A stretch of 64,000 nt of DNA from Trinickia diaoshuihuensis (GCF_003390925.1 NZ_QUBS01000083.1:62001-126000); one strand, 5' to 3'; counted from the stretch's first letter, positions 36,192 to 46,162 are shown. Translations and numbers: made by a program. The notes: a model not told the origin generated them from the letters alone.

Positions 36192-37106
36192 ATGTCGATT
36201 TCCGTAACCCAGCGATCGTTGCGCCGAGGCGCGCGTGCGGCTAAGAAGCCCATGCCCCTCGGTGGACGCCGCACGCGGGCCGCGTTGCTTTTTCTGTTGC
36301 CCGGCTTGGTGTTGTTCTGCGTTTTCGTCATTTACCCGATCGTAAGTAGTATCTGGCTCAGCTTTCACCATTGGGACGGCATGACGGATAAGACGTTTGC
36401 CGGTCTCGACAATTATCGCGAGATGTTCGCTTCGGATACGTTCTACGTCGCGCTAAAGAACAATCTGATCTGGCTTGTCTTGTTCCTGCTGGCGCCGCCT
36501 GCCGGTTTGGCGCTGGCGTTGTACCTGAATCAGAACGTATTCGGCATTCGGCTCGTGAAATCGCTGTTCTTCGCGCCGTTCGTCTTGCCGGGCGTCGTCG
36601 TCGGGCTCGTGTTCTCGTGGTTCTACGATCCGGCCTTCGGCCTGTTGAAGCTCGTCGTCGGGCACGGTATCCCCGTACTGGGCGACCCACGTTATGTGAC
36701 GTACGGGATCATTTTCGCCGCGCTGTGGCCGCAGATTCCGTTTTGCATGATCCTTTATCTGACCGGGCTCACCGGCATCAATCCGGAAATCATCGAGGCG
36801 GCGCGGATGGAAGGCGCGCGTGGCATGGCGCTGCTGTGGCATGTGATCTTGCCGCAGCTACGGCCGGCGACGTTCATGGCGGTCGTATTGACCGTCATCG
36901 GCGCACTGCGCAGCTTCGATTTGATCTCGGTGATGAGCGGAGGCGGCCCGTTCGATAGCTCGACCGTGCTCGCCTATTTCATGTACGACCAAGCGATCAA
37001 GTACTACCGTGAGGGCTATTCGGCCGCGATCGCCGTCGTGCTCTTCGCCATCATGCTCGTCTATATCGCCTGGCAACTGCGGCGCCTCGTGCGCAACGAG
37101 TCATAA
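36192..37106 (+). CDS. Sugar ABC transporter permease (MalF type), locus A
   Basis: The 304-residue protein has six predicted membrane segments and the binding-protein-dependent permease EAA loop (EIIEAARMEGARGMALLWHVILPQLRP), which docks with the ATPase. The basic N-terminus (RRGARAAKKP) sits in the cytoplasm. A TTGGAG box lies before the ATG at 36192. Partner of the permease encoded directly downstream. Confidence 0.93.
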   Translation: MSISVTQRSLRRGARAAKKPMPLGGRRTRAALLFLLPGLVLFCVFVIYPIVSSIWLSFHHWDGMTDKTFAGLDNYREMFASDTFYVALKNNLIWLVLFLLAPPAGLALALYLNQNVFGIRLVKSLFFAPFVLPGVVVGLVFSWFYDPAFGLLKLVVGHGIPVLGDPRYVTYGIIFAALWPQIPFCMILYLTGLTGINPEIIEAARMEGARGMALLWHVILPQLRPATFMAVVLTVIGALRSFDLISVMSGGGPFDSSTVLAYFMYDQAIKYYREGYSAAIAVVLFAIMLVYIAWQLRRLVRNES

Positions 37107-37116
37107 GGAGCACGCC

Positions 37117-37968
37117 ATGTATCCGATGCCCGTTCAGCGGTGGCGCCCTCTACCGAGGGTGCTCTACCGTCTGTCTTTGCCCATTGCGCTTTTGTTGTGG
37201 CTCGTGCCCTTGCTCGCCGTGCTCGTCACGTCCGTGCGCTCGAGCGACGAACTATTGACCGGCGACTATTGGGGCTGGCCGAAGCATTTCGCGCTGATCG
37301 CGAACTACGGCACGGCGCTCACGCAAACGCCGATGCTGCATTACTTTTGGAATAGCTGTGTCATTACGTTGCCGGCGGTCGCGATATCGATTTTCCTGGC
37401 CTCGATGGCGGGGCACGCGCTGGCCAATTACCGCTTTCGCGGAAACGCCGCGCTGCTGGGTTTGTTCGTCGCGGGAAACTTCGTGCCGATCCAGATCTTG
37501 ATGATTCCGGTGCGCGCGTTGATGGCGACGCTCGGGCTGTACAACACCGTCTGGGCGCTGATCGTCTTTCACGCGGCATTTCAAACCGGGTTTTGCACCT
37601 TGTTCCTGCGCAATTTTATCCGCGAACTGCCTTATGAGTTGATTGAGGCGGCGCGCATCGAGGGGGCGAGCGAGTGGGCGATCTACCTGCGCGTGGTGCT
37701 GCCGCTCGTGCGTCCGGCGCTGGCCGCGTTGGCGATTCTCGTCTTTACCTTCGTTTGGAACGACTACTTCTGGGCGCTATGCCTCACGCAAGGAGACGAT
37801 GCCGCACCGATCACGGTCGGCGTCGCCGCGCTCAAGGGACAGTGGACGACGGCGTGGAATCTGGTTTCGGCCGGTTCCGTCCTCGCCGCGCTGCCGTCGG
37901 TGCTGATGTTCTTCGCGATGCAAAAGCATTTTGTCGCGGGGCTGACCTTTGGTGCCACGAAAGGTTGA
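37117..37968 (+). CDS. Sugar ABC transporter permease (MalG type), locus A
   Basis: The 283-residue protein has six membrane segments and an EAA loop (ELIEAARIEGASEWAIYLRVVLPLVRP). It ends in QKHFVAGLTFGATKG, the typical MalG-type tail, and its locus B paralogue has the same end. AAGGAG precedes the ATG at 37117, ten bases after the preceding stop. Confidence 0.93.
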   Translation: MYPMPVQRWRPLPRVLYRLSLPIALLLWLVPLLAVLVTSVRSSDELLTGDYWGWPKHFALIANYGTALTQTPMLHYFWNSCVITLPAVAISIFLASMAGHALANYRFRGNAALLGLFVAGNFVPIQILMIPVRALMATLGLYNTVWALIVFHAAFQTGFCTLFLRNFIRELPYELIEAARIEGASEWAIYLRVVLPLVRPALAALAILVFTFVWNDYFWALCLTQGDDAAPITVGVAALKGQWTTAWNLVSAGSVLAALPSVLMFFAMQKHFVAGLTFGATKG

Positions 37969-38073
37969 TCGAAACGCCGAGCGCATCGGCAACCCATTCC
38001 ATTCATTCAAACACTAGCGGGCGTGCGTCCTGTGAATGCGCGCGCCCTCGTCGACATCATCGAGGAATATTCA

Positions 38074-40041
38074 ATGCGGCTTGGCGTTTGTTATTACCCG
38101 GAGCACTGGCCCGAAAGCACATGGGAAAGCGATGCGCGGCGCATGGCGCAGATGGGCATCTCGCGCGTGCGGATCGCGGAGTTCGCGTGGTCGCGCATCG
38201 AGCCCGAGCCGGGACGATACGAATGGGCGTGGCTCGATCGTGCGGTGGATACGCTCGCGCGCCACGGGCTCGAAGTGGTCATGGGCACGCCGACGGCCTC
38301 GCCGCCGAAATGGCTCGTCGATGCGCATCCCGACATCCTTCCAGTCCTGCACGACGGCCGTGCGATGCAATTCGGCTCGCGCCGTCATTACGATATTTCG
38401 AGTGCGAGCTATCGGCAGGAGTGCGCGCGCATCGTCGAAGCGATGACGCGGCGTTATGGCGAACATCGCGCGGTTGTCGCGTGGCAGACCGATAACGAGT
38501 TCGGTTGTCACAATACGTTGCCGAGCTATACTCCCGCCGCGCTGACGCGTTTTCGTCGCTGGCTAGTCGCGCGCTATGAGACGATCGATGCGCTCAACGC
38601 TGCTTGGGGCAATGTGTTTTGGAGCATGGAATACCGCGGTTTCGACGAAATCGAACTGCCGACGCACACGCCGACCGATGCGAACCCGTCGCATGTGCTC
38701 GATTTTCGGCGTTTCCAATCGGGTGAAGTGGCGAGCTTCCACCAATTGCAAGCCGACTTGATCCGCAAGCATGCGCCGGGCCGGGACATACTGCATAACT
38801 TCATGGGTTTTTATAGCGCGTTCGATCACTATGCATTCGCCCGTCATGGCCTCGATGTCGCCGCTTGGGATAGCTACCCGGTGCCGCGCACCGAAGTGTT
38901 GCCGCTGCCCGAAGCCGACAAGCATTGCTGGGCGCGCACAGGGCATCCCGATGTGTCGGCGTTCAGCCACGATCTCTATCGCGGGGTCGGCAAGGGGCGG
39001 ATGTGGGTCATGGAACAACAGGCCGGGCCCGTGAATTGGGCCCCTTGGAATCCGGTGCCGCAGCCCGGTATGGTCCGGCTGTGGACGTGGGAAGCGTTCG
39101 CGCATGGCGCCGAACTCGTGTCCTACTTTCGCTGGCGGCAATGCCCGTTCGCGCAGGAGCAAATGCATTCGGGGTTGAATGCGCCCGACGACGAACTCTC
39201 GCCTGGCGGCGAAGAAGTCATGCGTGTGGGCGCCGAGTTGCGCGGCCTCGGCACACCGGCGTACGGCGCGATGCCAAGCGAGCGTGCGCCCGTTGCGCTG
39301 TTGTTCGACTACGAAGCCGATTGGGTGATCGAAACGCAGCGGCATGGCGCCGACTTTGACTATCAACACTTGGTATTCGAATGGTATAGCGCGTTTCGGA
39401 GCTTCGGCATCGACGTCGATATCGTTTCGGCGCGGGACGATGTCAGCGCGTATCGGCTCGTGGCGGCGCCGACCCTGCCGATTCTTCCCGATAGCGTCGT
39501 CGAGCAAATCTCACAGGGCGGCAATCACTGGGTCTTCGGGCCGCGCACGGGGTCGAAATCGGAGACGTTCGCGATCGTCGATGGCTTGCCGCCCGGTAAG
39601 CTTCGATCGGTGTTGCCGATGCGCGTGGCCGAAGTGGAGTCGCTGCGGCCGTCGCTGAAACCCTCGTTGCGCTTAGACGGGATCGACGGCGAGGCGGTAA
39701 GATGGCGCGAGCATGTGCAACCGGGTGCCGGGACCGAAGTCTTGGTTCGATTCGACGACGGTTTGCCCGCGCTGCTCCGTCGCGAACGCGTAACCTATAT
39801 GGCGGCTTGTTTCGACCGCGCGTTGCTCGGCGCCGCCATCGCCAAGTGCCTGCGCGACGCCGGGATCGATGTTTCGCCTTTGCCCGAAGGCTTGCGGCTA
39901 CGAAGGCGCGGGGCGGTGCGATTCGCGATCAATTATGGCGATCGGGAACAGCGAGTGCCTGCGCCGAGTGGTGCGCGATTCTTGCTGGGAAGTTCGGTCG
40001 TTGGGCCCATCGACGTAGCTGCCTGGATCGAAGAAGACTGA
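38074..40041 (+). CDS. GH42 beta-galactosidase, locus A
   Basis: The 655-residue enzyme has the GH42 layout: a TIM barrel (about 1-390) starting [13 protein letters not shown], a trimerisation domain (about 395-600) and a small C-terminal beta domain. The acid/base Glu142 lies in WQTDNEFGC and the nucleophile Glu314 in WVMEQQAGPVNW. There is no signal peptide, so it cleaves imported galacto-oligosaccharides in the cytoplasm. GAGGA precedes the ATG at 38074. The efflux gene starts three bases after its stop. Confidence 0.94.
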   Translation: MRLGVCYYPEHWPESTWESDARRMAQMGISRVRIAEFAWSRIEPEPGRYEWAWLDRAVDTLARHGLEVVMGTPTASPPKWLVDAHPDILPVLHDGRAMQFGSRRHYDISSASYRQECARIVEAMTRRYGEHRAVVAWQTDNEFGCHNTLPSYTPAALTRFRRWLVARYETIDALNAAWGNVFWSMEYRGFDEIELPTHTPTDANPSHVLDFRRFQSGEVASFHQLQADLIRKHAPGRDILHNFMGFYSAFDHYAFARHGLDVAAWDSYPVPRTEVLPLPEADKHCWARTGHPDVSAFSHDLYRGVGKGRMWVMEQQAGPVNWAPWNPVPQPGMVRLWTWEAFAHGAELVSYFRWRQCPFAQEQMHSGLNAPDDELSPGGEEVMRVGAELRGLGTPAYGAMPSERAPVALLFDYEADWVIETQRHGADFDYQHLVFEWYSAFRSFGIDVDIVSARDDVSAYRLVAAPTLPILPDSVVEQISQGGNHWVFGPRTGSKSETFAIVDGLPPGKLRSVLPMRVAEVESLRPSLKPSLRLDGIDGEAVRWREHVQPGAGTEVLVRFDDGLPALLRRERVTYMAACFDRALLGAAIAKCLRDAGIDVSPLPEGLRLRRRGAVRFAINYGDREQRVPAPSGARFLLGSSVVGPIDVAAWIEED

Positions 40042-40044
40042 ACG

Positions 40045-41316
40045 GTGCGCACACGTATTACCGACCTCGCTCGAACGGCACACTTCGTGCCGCTCGCTAT
40101 CGCGACGCTGATGTTGGGCGTCGCGTTGTCCTTTACGGCCCCCTACCTGTCGCTATTCGGGATCGAGCAGGCCGCGATGTCGCCGTTGCGGCTCGGCGTT
40201 TTCATGACCCTCGTTTCCGCGAGCGGCGTCTGTGCGAGTACCGTACTGGGACGCTGGTCCGATCGGAGCGGACGCCACCGAGGGTTGCTCATTGCTTCCC
40301 TCGTCGCGGCCATGCTCGGCTATGCGAGCTTGGGGTTCGTGCGCGGCTATGTCGCGCTCGTGGCGGTCGGCGTGGTATTGCTCGGCCCCGGCGCCGCATC
40401 GTTGTCGCAGATATTCGCCTTCAGCCGCGCCGCGTTGCGAATCGCCGATCCCGCGCAGAATGAATTTGCTTCCGCCGCGCTGCGGACCCTATTGTCCCTC
40501 GCATGGGTGTTCGGTCCCGCGGTGGGGGCATTGATCCTGGCGCAGGCGGGATTCAAGGGACTTTTCGCGTTTGCCGCGGCAAGCTTCGCGGCAAGCGCGG
40601 TGATCGCGTTGCGAATTGCCGAGACGAAACCGGGCTTGCAGGAAAAGGCGGCTTCGCTCGATTCCGGCCGAGCGGTTGCTTCCGGGCCGCCTGCGGTCGG
40701 CTGTCCCGTATCGAACGAAGCCCGCGCCGCGAATGCACGCAAAGCGATCCCGCGCATCCTGATCGCGCTAGGGCTAATCGGTCTCGCCGCTAACGCGACG
40801 ATGATCCTGTTGCCGCTTTACTTGCTTCACGCGTTGCACGGTACGCGGTTGACCGTATCGGCTGCGCTCGGCACAGGCGCGTTGCTCGAAATCCCGATGA
40901 TGCTTTGGCTCGGTTCGATTTCGTCGAGATTGCGCAAGCCCAAGTGGCTCAGCGCATCGGCGGCGGTGCATACGGCCTACTTCATCGCGCTCGCGGCGAT
41001 CGTGCACCCGTGGGCAATCGTGCCGTTGCAAGTGCTATCCGCCGCCGTCGTCGCGATCACCTCTTGCTTGGGCATGACGTATATCCAGGATCTGATGCCC
41101 GGCGAGACCGGCGCCGCGACGGCCTTGTTCTTCAATGCGTCGCGCGTCGGATCGATTCTTTCGGGCGTATTGGCGGGCACCGTCGTCGGGGCGTTCGGAT
41201 ATCGCGCGGCGTTTCTGATGTGCGCGGTGCTTACGCTGTGCGCTTTCGCATTGCTGGCGTTCGATAGCCTGCGCTACAAAGCGGCAAACGCGCGCGCCGC
41301 GGTGCGGCGCGCCTAG
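40045..41316 (+). CDS. SetA/B-like sugar efflux MFS transporter, locus A
   Basis: The 423-residue protein has 12 membrane segments with the sugar-efflux-transporter pattern (SLFGIEQAAMSPLRLGVFMT; the MFS loop GRWSDRSGRHRG between helices 2 and 3) and a central hydrophilic loop near residues 195-235. Members such as SetA export galactosides and relieve sugar-phosphate or sugar overload. The GTG start lies three bases after the GH42 stop, so translation is probably coupled. It may export galactose or a galactoside during growth on galactan. Confidence 0.82.
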   Translation: MRTRITDLARTAHFVPLAIATLMLGVALSFTAPYLSLFGIEQAAMSPLRLGVFMTLVSASGVCASTVLGRWSDRSGRHRGLLIASLVAAMLGYASLGFVRGYVALVAVGVVLLGPGAASLSQIFAFSRAALRIADPAQNEFASAALRTLLSLAWVFGPAVGALILAQAGFKGLFAFAAASFAASAVIALRIAETKPGLQEKAASLDSGRAVASGPPAVGCPVSNEARAANARKAIPRILIALGLIGLAANATMILLPLYLLHALHGTRLTVSAALGTGALLEIPMMLWLGSISSRLRKPKWLSASAAVHTAYFIALAAIVHPWAIVPLQVLSAAVVAITSCLGMTYIQDLMPGETGAATALFFNASRVGSILSGVLAGTVVGAFGYRAAFLMCAVLTLCAFALLAFDSLRYKAANARAAVRRA

Positions 41317-41321
41317 GCGGG

Positions 41322-42482
41322 TTAGCGCCGCCGCATCGCGTCGAGCGACGCGAGCGCATTCCCATGGAAGTCGAATAGCGTGTTGTTGTCCCACTGATCG
41401 CCCGCGCCGGTTTTCCAGCCGACGCCAGGTACGGGCGTCCATTCGGGCTCCCACCAGAACACGCCTTTGCCGCGATTGTCCGGCACGGCTTTGACGAGAT
41501 CGACCAATGCGCCGATGAATTGGGCTTGCCCTTCGGGCGTCGGCGGGAAATTCACGGAGCCCGTGTTCGTCATCGCATTGGGTTCGGAATCGCCGTCGCT
41601 CGTCGTCCATGGGTAAGCGGTCTCGACGACCATGACGTCCTTGCCGTAGCGCGTTGCCAGATCGTTCATGTTCGCGCCGAGATCGGCGAGCGCGCCTTGC
41701 CACTGCGGGTAGTACGAGAGTCCGATGACGTCGAACGCGACGCCTCGCTGCACGGCGTTGTCGAACCACCAGCGGCTCGTGGCGTTATTGCCGCCGCTGT
41801 CGAGATGGAGCATGACCTTGATCCGCTCGTCGACGGATTTGACCGCGTCGTGTCCGGCCTTGAGCAGGGCGGCCAGGTTGTCCCACTGATCGTATTTGCC
41901 GAGCGGCCAAAGCATGCCGCCCGTGATCTCGTTGCCGATCTGAACCCACTCGGGCCTGACGCCTTCGGCGCGCAGCATCCGCAAGACATCGGCGGTATAA
42001 GCCGACAGCAGGCGGCAGGTCTCGTCCAAGCCGGCGCCCGCCCAGGCGTGCGGCGGGTACTGCTTGCCGGGATCGGCCCACCAATCGCTGTAGTGAAAGT
42101 CGATGAGCACACGCATTCCTAAGGCGGCCACGCGGCGAGCGAGCAGGCATACGTGCTGCGCATCGTTGTACCCGGCGGCGGGGCTTTGGTTCGCGGGGAA
42201 GAAATTCGGATTGCCGGGATCGTTCCAGACTTTCAGGCGAATCGAATCGACGCCGTGGCCGCGGAGAATACGCAGGCAGTCCTGCGCGACGCCATGTTCG
42301 AAGTAACGGGCGCCGTGGTCCTCGAGTTCGAGCAGCGTGGATACGTCGGCGCCCATCGCGAATGGTATGCCGCGTCGAAGTTGAGCCGCGCTATCCGCGG
42401 CGCGCGCCAATGGCGGAAATCCCGCGGTCATGCTTGCCGCGGTAGCCGATGCCATCCATGCCAGTACAGACCGTCTCTTCAT
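41322..42482 (-). CDS. GH53 arabinogalactan endo-beta-1,4-galactanase, Tat-exported
   Basis: The 386-residue enzyme starts with a Tat-like leader (MKRRSVLAWMASATAASMTAG, cleavage near ARAAD) and carries the GH53 barrel. Key residues are the acid/base Glu185 in QIGNEITGG and the nucleophile Glu287 in VVETAYPW. It would cut galactan side chains of pectin outside the cytoplasm into oligosaccharides for the locus A importer. The gene converges with the operon (5 bases between stops) but has its own promoter with the same palindrome at 42538, so both are expected to respond to the same LacI protein. Confidence 0.94.
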   Translation of the reverse strand: MKRRSVLAWMASATAASMTAGFPPLARAADSAAQLRRGIPFAMGADVSTLLELEDHGARYFEHGVAQDCLRILRGHGVDSIRLKVWNDPGNPNFFPANQSPAAGYNDAQHVCLLARRVAALGMRVLIDFHYSDWWADPGKQYPPHAWAGAGLDETCRLLSAYTADVLRMLRAEGVRPEWVQIGNEITGGMLWPLGKYDQWDNLAALLKAGHDAVKSVDERIKVMLHLDSGGNNATSRWWFDNAVQRGVAFDVIGLSYYPQWQGALADLGANMNDLATRYGKDVMVVETAYPWTTSDGDSEPNAMTNTGSVNFPPTPEGQAQFIGALVDLVKAVPDNRGKGVFWWEPEWTPVPGVGWKTGAGDQWDNNTLFDFHGNALASLDAMRRR

Positions 42483-42537
42483 GTGAGTGCCTCCTGTTCG
42501 ATGTTTTCGGACTGCATCGGCAAGCGGCGGTGACGAG

Positions 42538-42557
42538 AAATTTAAGCGCTTAAATTT
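42538..42557. promoter_or_regulatory. LacI operator of locus A, copy 2
   Basis: The same 20-bp palindrome as at 33605, without a mismatch, 55 bases upstream of the GH53 start. It links the galactanase gene to the LacI repressor encoded 9 kb away. Confidence 0.85.
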
Positions 42558-42743
42558 CCGAGCGAAACACCGACGGGGATCGTCCCTTGGAACGAAGGAA
42601 TCCTAAACGTCTAGTGGAACGCGGGCCTTTGCCGAGGCAGTGGCGCCAAGCCTATCAAAGCCGTTCGCGCCATGCCAAAGGCTTTGGGACTTGTCCACTA
42701 TGTGGTTTCATCGCTGCCCCCTAACCAAGCGAGAGCGCGAGGG

Positions 42744-43643
42744 CTAGGCGAGGGGAACGGTGCGATGGGCCGCGACTAGCGACGAGATGACCTCGGATAG
42801 CGTCGTTTGGCCGAAACGCCGTTCCCTCTTCGCGGCATCTTCGATATCGATCCTTCCGGCGTTATGCGCGTCGTAGAGATCGGCGATAAGCTGCGCATGT
42901 TTTGCGGTCAATCCCGCCCGCAGCAACGTGGCTGTCCATTCGCTTCGAGGCAGTGCAAAAGCGGTGATCGTTGCATTGCCGATTTCGCTCAGCAACCGTG
43001 CAACGTCGGTCGTATTGATTCGCTCGGGGCCTTCGATGCTGACGATCCGAGGGCGATCCGATCGCCGGTCGTCCAGTAACAACTCTGTGGCGGCGAGGCC
43101 GACATCGTGCGCGGAAACCGCCGGAAACGACTTTGACAAAGGATGATGCAAGCTGGGGAGAACGCCATGTTGCAGAGCGGTAGGAATCACGCGCGCCCAG
43201 TTCTGCATATGCTCGGCCGATCGCAACAGCGTCACACGTCCGCCAAGCGGACGCAGTTGCGTTTCGAAGTAGTGGAACAGCATGGTGATTCCAGTCCCCT
43301 CATCGAGTTCCGCGCCATAGTCCGATAATGCCACGACTCGGGTGTCCGGCGCCGCGCGCAACGCATCGGCAGCGACGCCCGCCATCTTGCGCATCGTCGA
43401 TTCAGGGTCGATGTCGTCCTCCGGTATGGGGCATAGCATTTGGACGGTGTGAGCACCGTCGATTGCGGCACGGACCGACGCAAGGTCGGTGAGATCGGCC
43501 GAGGCGGTCTCGCACCCGATCGCTCGGAAGCGCTCGGCCTGACGTTCGTTTCGTACCACGGCGCGAACGCGATGCCCCGCTTTGCGCAGTGCCGTAACCG
43601 TGGCGCTGCCCACCTTGCCTGATGCTCCGAAGATCACGAACAT
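42744..43643 (-). CDS. NmrA-family atypical SDR (NAD(P)-binding)
   Basis: The 299-residue protein starts with the glycine motif IFGASGKVGSATV (about 4-16), has RAVVRNERQAERF for the dinucleotide phosphate, and lacks the YxxxK pair of classical SDRs. This is the NmrA/HSCARG or QOR2-like group, whose members act as redox sensors or quinone reductases. It is divergent from the AraC regulator gene at 43822, its likely controller. Confidence 0.85.
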   Translation of the reverse strand: MFVIFGASGKVGSATVTALRKAGHRVRAVVRNERQAERFRAIGCETASADLTDLASVRAAIDGAHTVQMLCPIPEDDIDPESTMRKMAGVAADALRAAPDTRVVALSDYGAELDEGTGITMLFHYFETQLRPLGGRVTLLRSAEHMQNWARVIPTALQHGVLPSLHHPLSKSFPAVSAHDVGLAATELLLDDRRSDRPRIVSIEGPERINTTDVARLLSEIGNATITAFALPRSEWTATLLRAGLTAKHAQLIADLYDAHNAGRIDIEDAAKRERRFGQTTLSEVISSLVAAHRTVPLA

Positions 43644-43830
43644 GAATCGCTCCTCATTGACGCGTAGGAAGGCATGCTACGGTCCGGTCGCGTAAGGCGC
43701 GATCAGGAAAGGATGAAAAGCGCGGAAACGGATGAACGGTTGATCGCTTGATCGCTTCGTTGCAGGGATTGCTCCGTATCCCCTAGACTTATCGAAGCGA
43801 CGCTGCGCAAACTGTGAAGGATTGAATGCC

Positions 43831-44700
43831 ATGAACGCCCGGGCTTCGACGTTAGGTGACGGTACGCGTACCAGCTTGCTCTCGAGCAAAGGGCGCGGGT
43901 GGAAAGGGTTTGGAGCGGAAGTCGTCTCAATTTCGGCGGGCACGCACCGAATCCCCGCCGCGGAACAACACCGAATCGGCGTTCATATCGGCAAGCCGAT
44001 ACGCGCCAACTGTATCTGCGACGGTCGGCGGCACGCGAGGATTCAGACGCATGGCGATGCCGACGTCATTCCCGCGGGCATGGATGGGCAATGGTCGGAT
44101 GACTCCGATTGCACGGTCTTGCGGATCTGGATCGACCATGCATTCGCCGCATCGATCCACGATCAATTGGAACTGAAGCCGTCACGCGCGGCGTTTCCAA
44201 TGCGCTTGCAAATGCGCGACCCGCGATTTCAGCATCTGGCGTGGGGATTGCAAGCGGAATTGCAGGCCGAGGAAGCCTCCGATTCGCTCTTTGCCGAGAG
44301 TCTTTGCACGGCGATGGTCGTCCGCTTGCTGGGGAGCGTGCCCTCGCTGGAGGGGAAGCGCCGCGCACTGGCGCCCAAAGCGGCCGCGCGCGTGGCAGAC
44401 TTTATCGAAAGTAGCCTCGACCGGCGCTTGACGTTGGCGGATCTAGCCTCGGTGCTCGATATGAGCGTCCCGCATTTCAAAGCGTTGTTTCGCGAGACCT
44501 TTGGCGTACCGGCCCATCGATATGTCGTACAGCGCCGCGTCGAGCGCGCGAAAGCGCTGCTATCGAGCGGCGCGCACGATGTCGCGCAAGTCGCGTTCGA
44601 GACGGGGTTCGCGCATCAAAGTCATATGGCGCATTGGATGAACCGGCTGTTAGGAGTGAGTCCGCGCGAGTTGATTAAATCGCGGCCGCGCGGCGCTTGA
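43831..44700 (+). CDS. AraC-family transcriptional regulator
   Basis: About 289 residues with an N-terminal cupin-like sensing part and a C-terminal AraC HTH pair (about 185-285; LASVLDMSVPHFKALFRETFG and VAFETGFAHQSHMAHWMNRLLG). A start three codons upstream (43822) is possible. It is divergent from the NmrA-type gene. Confidence 0.88.
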   Translation: MNARASTLGDGTRTSLLSSKGRGWKGFGAEVVSISAGTHRIPAAEQHRIGVHIGKPIRANCICDGRRHARIQTHGDADVIPAGMDGQWSDDSDCTVLRIWIDHAFAASIHDQLELKPSRAAFPMRLQMRDPRFQHLAWGLQAELQAEEASDSLFAESLCTAMVVRLLGSVPSLEGKRRALAPKAAARVADFIESSLDRRLTLADLASVLDMSVPHFKALFRETFGVPAHRYVVQRRVERAKALLSSGAHDVAQVAFETGFAHQSHMAHWMNRLLGVSPRELIKSRPRGA

Positions 44701-44865
44701 ACCTATTCGAGCGGTTATCGGCGCGATCTCCTGCGCCACGTAGGCGGGAACGGACTATGCAACGCGCCGGTAATATGGCTGACATTGCCCGTCGGCGATA
44801 ATGGTCGAGTTTGCGGCCGCTGAGCGGGCGAGCCGCCAGGCCACTTCGTCTTCAGGGGGTATGCG

Positions 44866-45792
44866 ATGGATAAGCCGGACTCGAGATCCGATGCGCAGTT
44901 CTTTGCCGAACGGCAGCGCCGCTTCGAAGAAGATCTCGTCGATGCTTACGACGAAGAACTCGAAATGGAGGTGGACGACCGTATCTTGGACGGCTCCGAC
45001 GCCTTCACTCCCGAGGCGCGCAGGCTGCGCCGGCATTACTTCAAAGAGTTGTTCCGGCTGCAAGGCGAACTCGTGAAGCTGCAGGATTGGATCGTGGAAA
45101 CGGGGCACAGGCTCGTCGTCATTTTCGAGGGGCGCGATGCGGCGGGCAAGGGCGGCGCGATCAAGCGAATTACGCAGCGGCTCAACCCGCGCGTCTGCCG
45201 CGTCGCCGCATTGCCGGCGCCCAGCAACCGCGAGCGCACTCAATGGTATTTCCAGCGCTATGTCACGCATCTGCCGGCCGGCGGCGAAATGGTGCTCTTC
45301 GATCGCAGTTGGTACAACCGCGCGGGGGTGGAGCGCGTGATGGGGTTCTGCTCGGATGACGAGTATGAGGAGTTCTTCCGTTCGGTGCCCGAGTTTGAAA
45401 AGATGCTGGTTAGAAGCGGTATCCAGATCCTTAAATACTGGTTTTCGATTACCGACGAAGAGCAGGAGATTCGTTTCCAGGCGCGCATCCACGATCCGCT
45501 CAAGCAATGGAAGCTAAGCCCGATGGACCTCGAAAGCCGGCGCCGCTGGGAGGCTTATACGCAGGCGAAGGAGGTCATGCTGCAGCGCTCGCATCATGCC
45601 GACGCCCCGTGGTGGGTAGTGCAAGCGGTCGACAAAAAGCGGGCACGGTTGAACTGTATCCATCATTTGTTGAGCCAAGTGCCGTATCGCGAGGTCGAGC
45701 ATCCGGTGATCCAACTGCCGGAACGCGTGCATAACGAGGACTATATTCGCCAGCCGGTGCCCGCCGAGATGATTGTTCCGGAGATTTATTGA
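44866..45792 (+). CDS. ppk2: Polyphosphate kinase 2 (class I-like PPK2)
   Basis: PPK2 uses polyphosphate to phosphorylate nucleoside diphosphates (or runs in reverse). The 308-residue protein has Walker A FEGRDAAGKGG (about 85-95), the lid residues NPRVCRVAALP and Walker B-like MVLFDRSWYNRAGVERVMGFC, with an acidic N-terminal extension. Single-domain length fits the class I group. Stands alone between unrelated genes. Confidence 0.93.
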   Translation: MDKPDSRSDAQFFAERQRRFEEDLVDAYDEELEMEVDDRILDGSDAFTPEARRLRRHYFKELFRLQGELVKLQDWIVETGHRLVVIFEGRDAAGKGGAIKRITQRLNPRVCRVAALPAPSNRERTQWYFQRYVTHLPAGGEMVLFDRSWYNRAGVERVMGFCSDDEYEEFFRSVPEFEKMLVRSGIQILKYWFSITDEEQEIRFQARIHDPLKQWKLSPMDLESRRRWEAYTQAKEVMLQRSHHADAPWWVVQAVDKKRARLNCIHHLLSQVPYREVEHPVIQLPERVHNEDYIRQPVPAEMIVPEIY

Positions 45793-45856
45793 CTTTACGA
45801 GCGCGGAAGCGGGCTCAGGGGCATTCCGATGAGCCGCTCAAGAGCCAATGACTGCG

Positions 45857-46162
45857 TTAGGCGAGTACCGGGCGGAAGAAGCTACGTTCGTAGCTGATGA
45901 TGCAACGGGTTTTCGCCGCGTGATCGAACGCAGCTCGGCAGCCAGGATCTTGCTGGGAATCGGCCCGGTATTTTTCGTAAGCGGCCAAGCTCGGGAACGA
46001 GAACAGCGCTAGCGCGACGTTATTGGCGCCTTCGCCGGGTAGGAAGTAGCCATGGTGCGTTCCGCCGAACCGTTCGACCAGTGGGATCCACATCTTCGCA
46101 TAAGTCTCGAACTCATGGATGAGACCGGGATCGACGATGTAGCGGACGTGGCAAGTGATCAT
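45857..46162 (-). CDS. NIPSNAP-family protein
   Basis: From the ATG at 46162 the product has 101 residues with the dimeric alpha/beta barrel pattern of NIPSNAP proteins (YIVDPGLIHEFETYAKMWIPLVERFGG, then HHGYFLPGEGANNVALALFSFPS). Function of bacterial members is not known. It lies 75 bases past the VOC gene on the same strand and probably shares its transcript. Confidence 0.85.
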   Translation of the reverse strand: MITCHVRYIVDPGLIHEFETYAKMWIPLVERFGGTHHGYFLPGEGANNVALALFSFPSLAAYEKYRADSQQDPGCRAAFDHAAKTRCIISYERSFFRPVLA

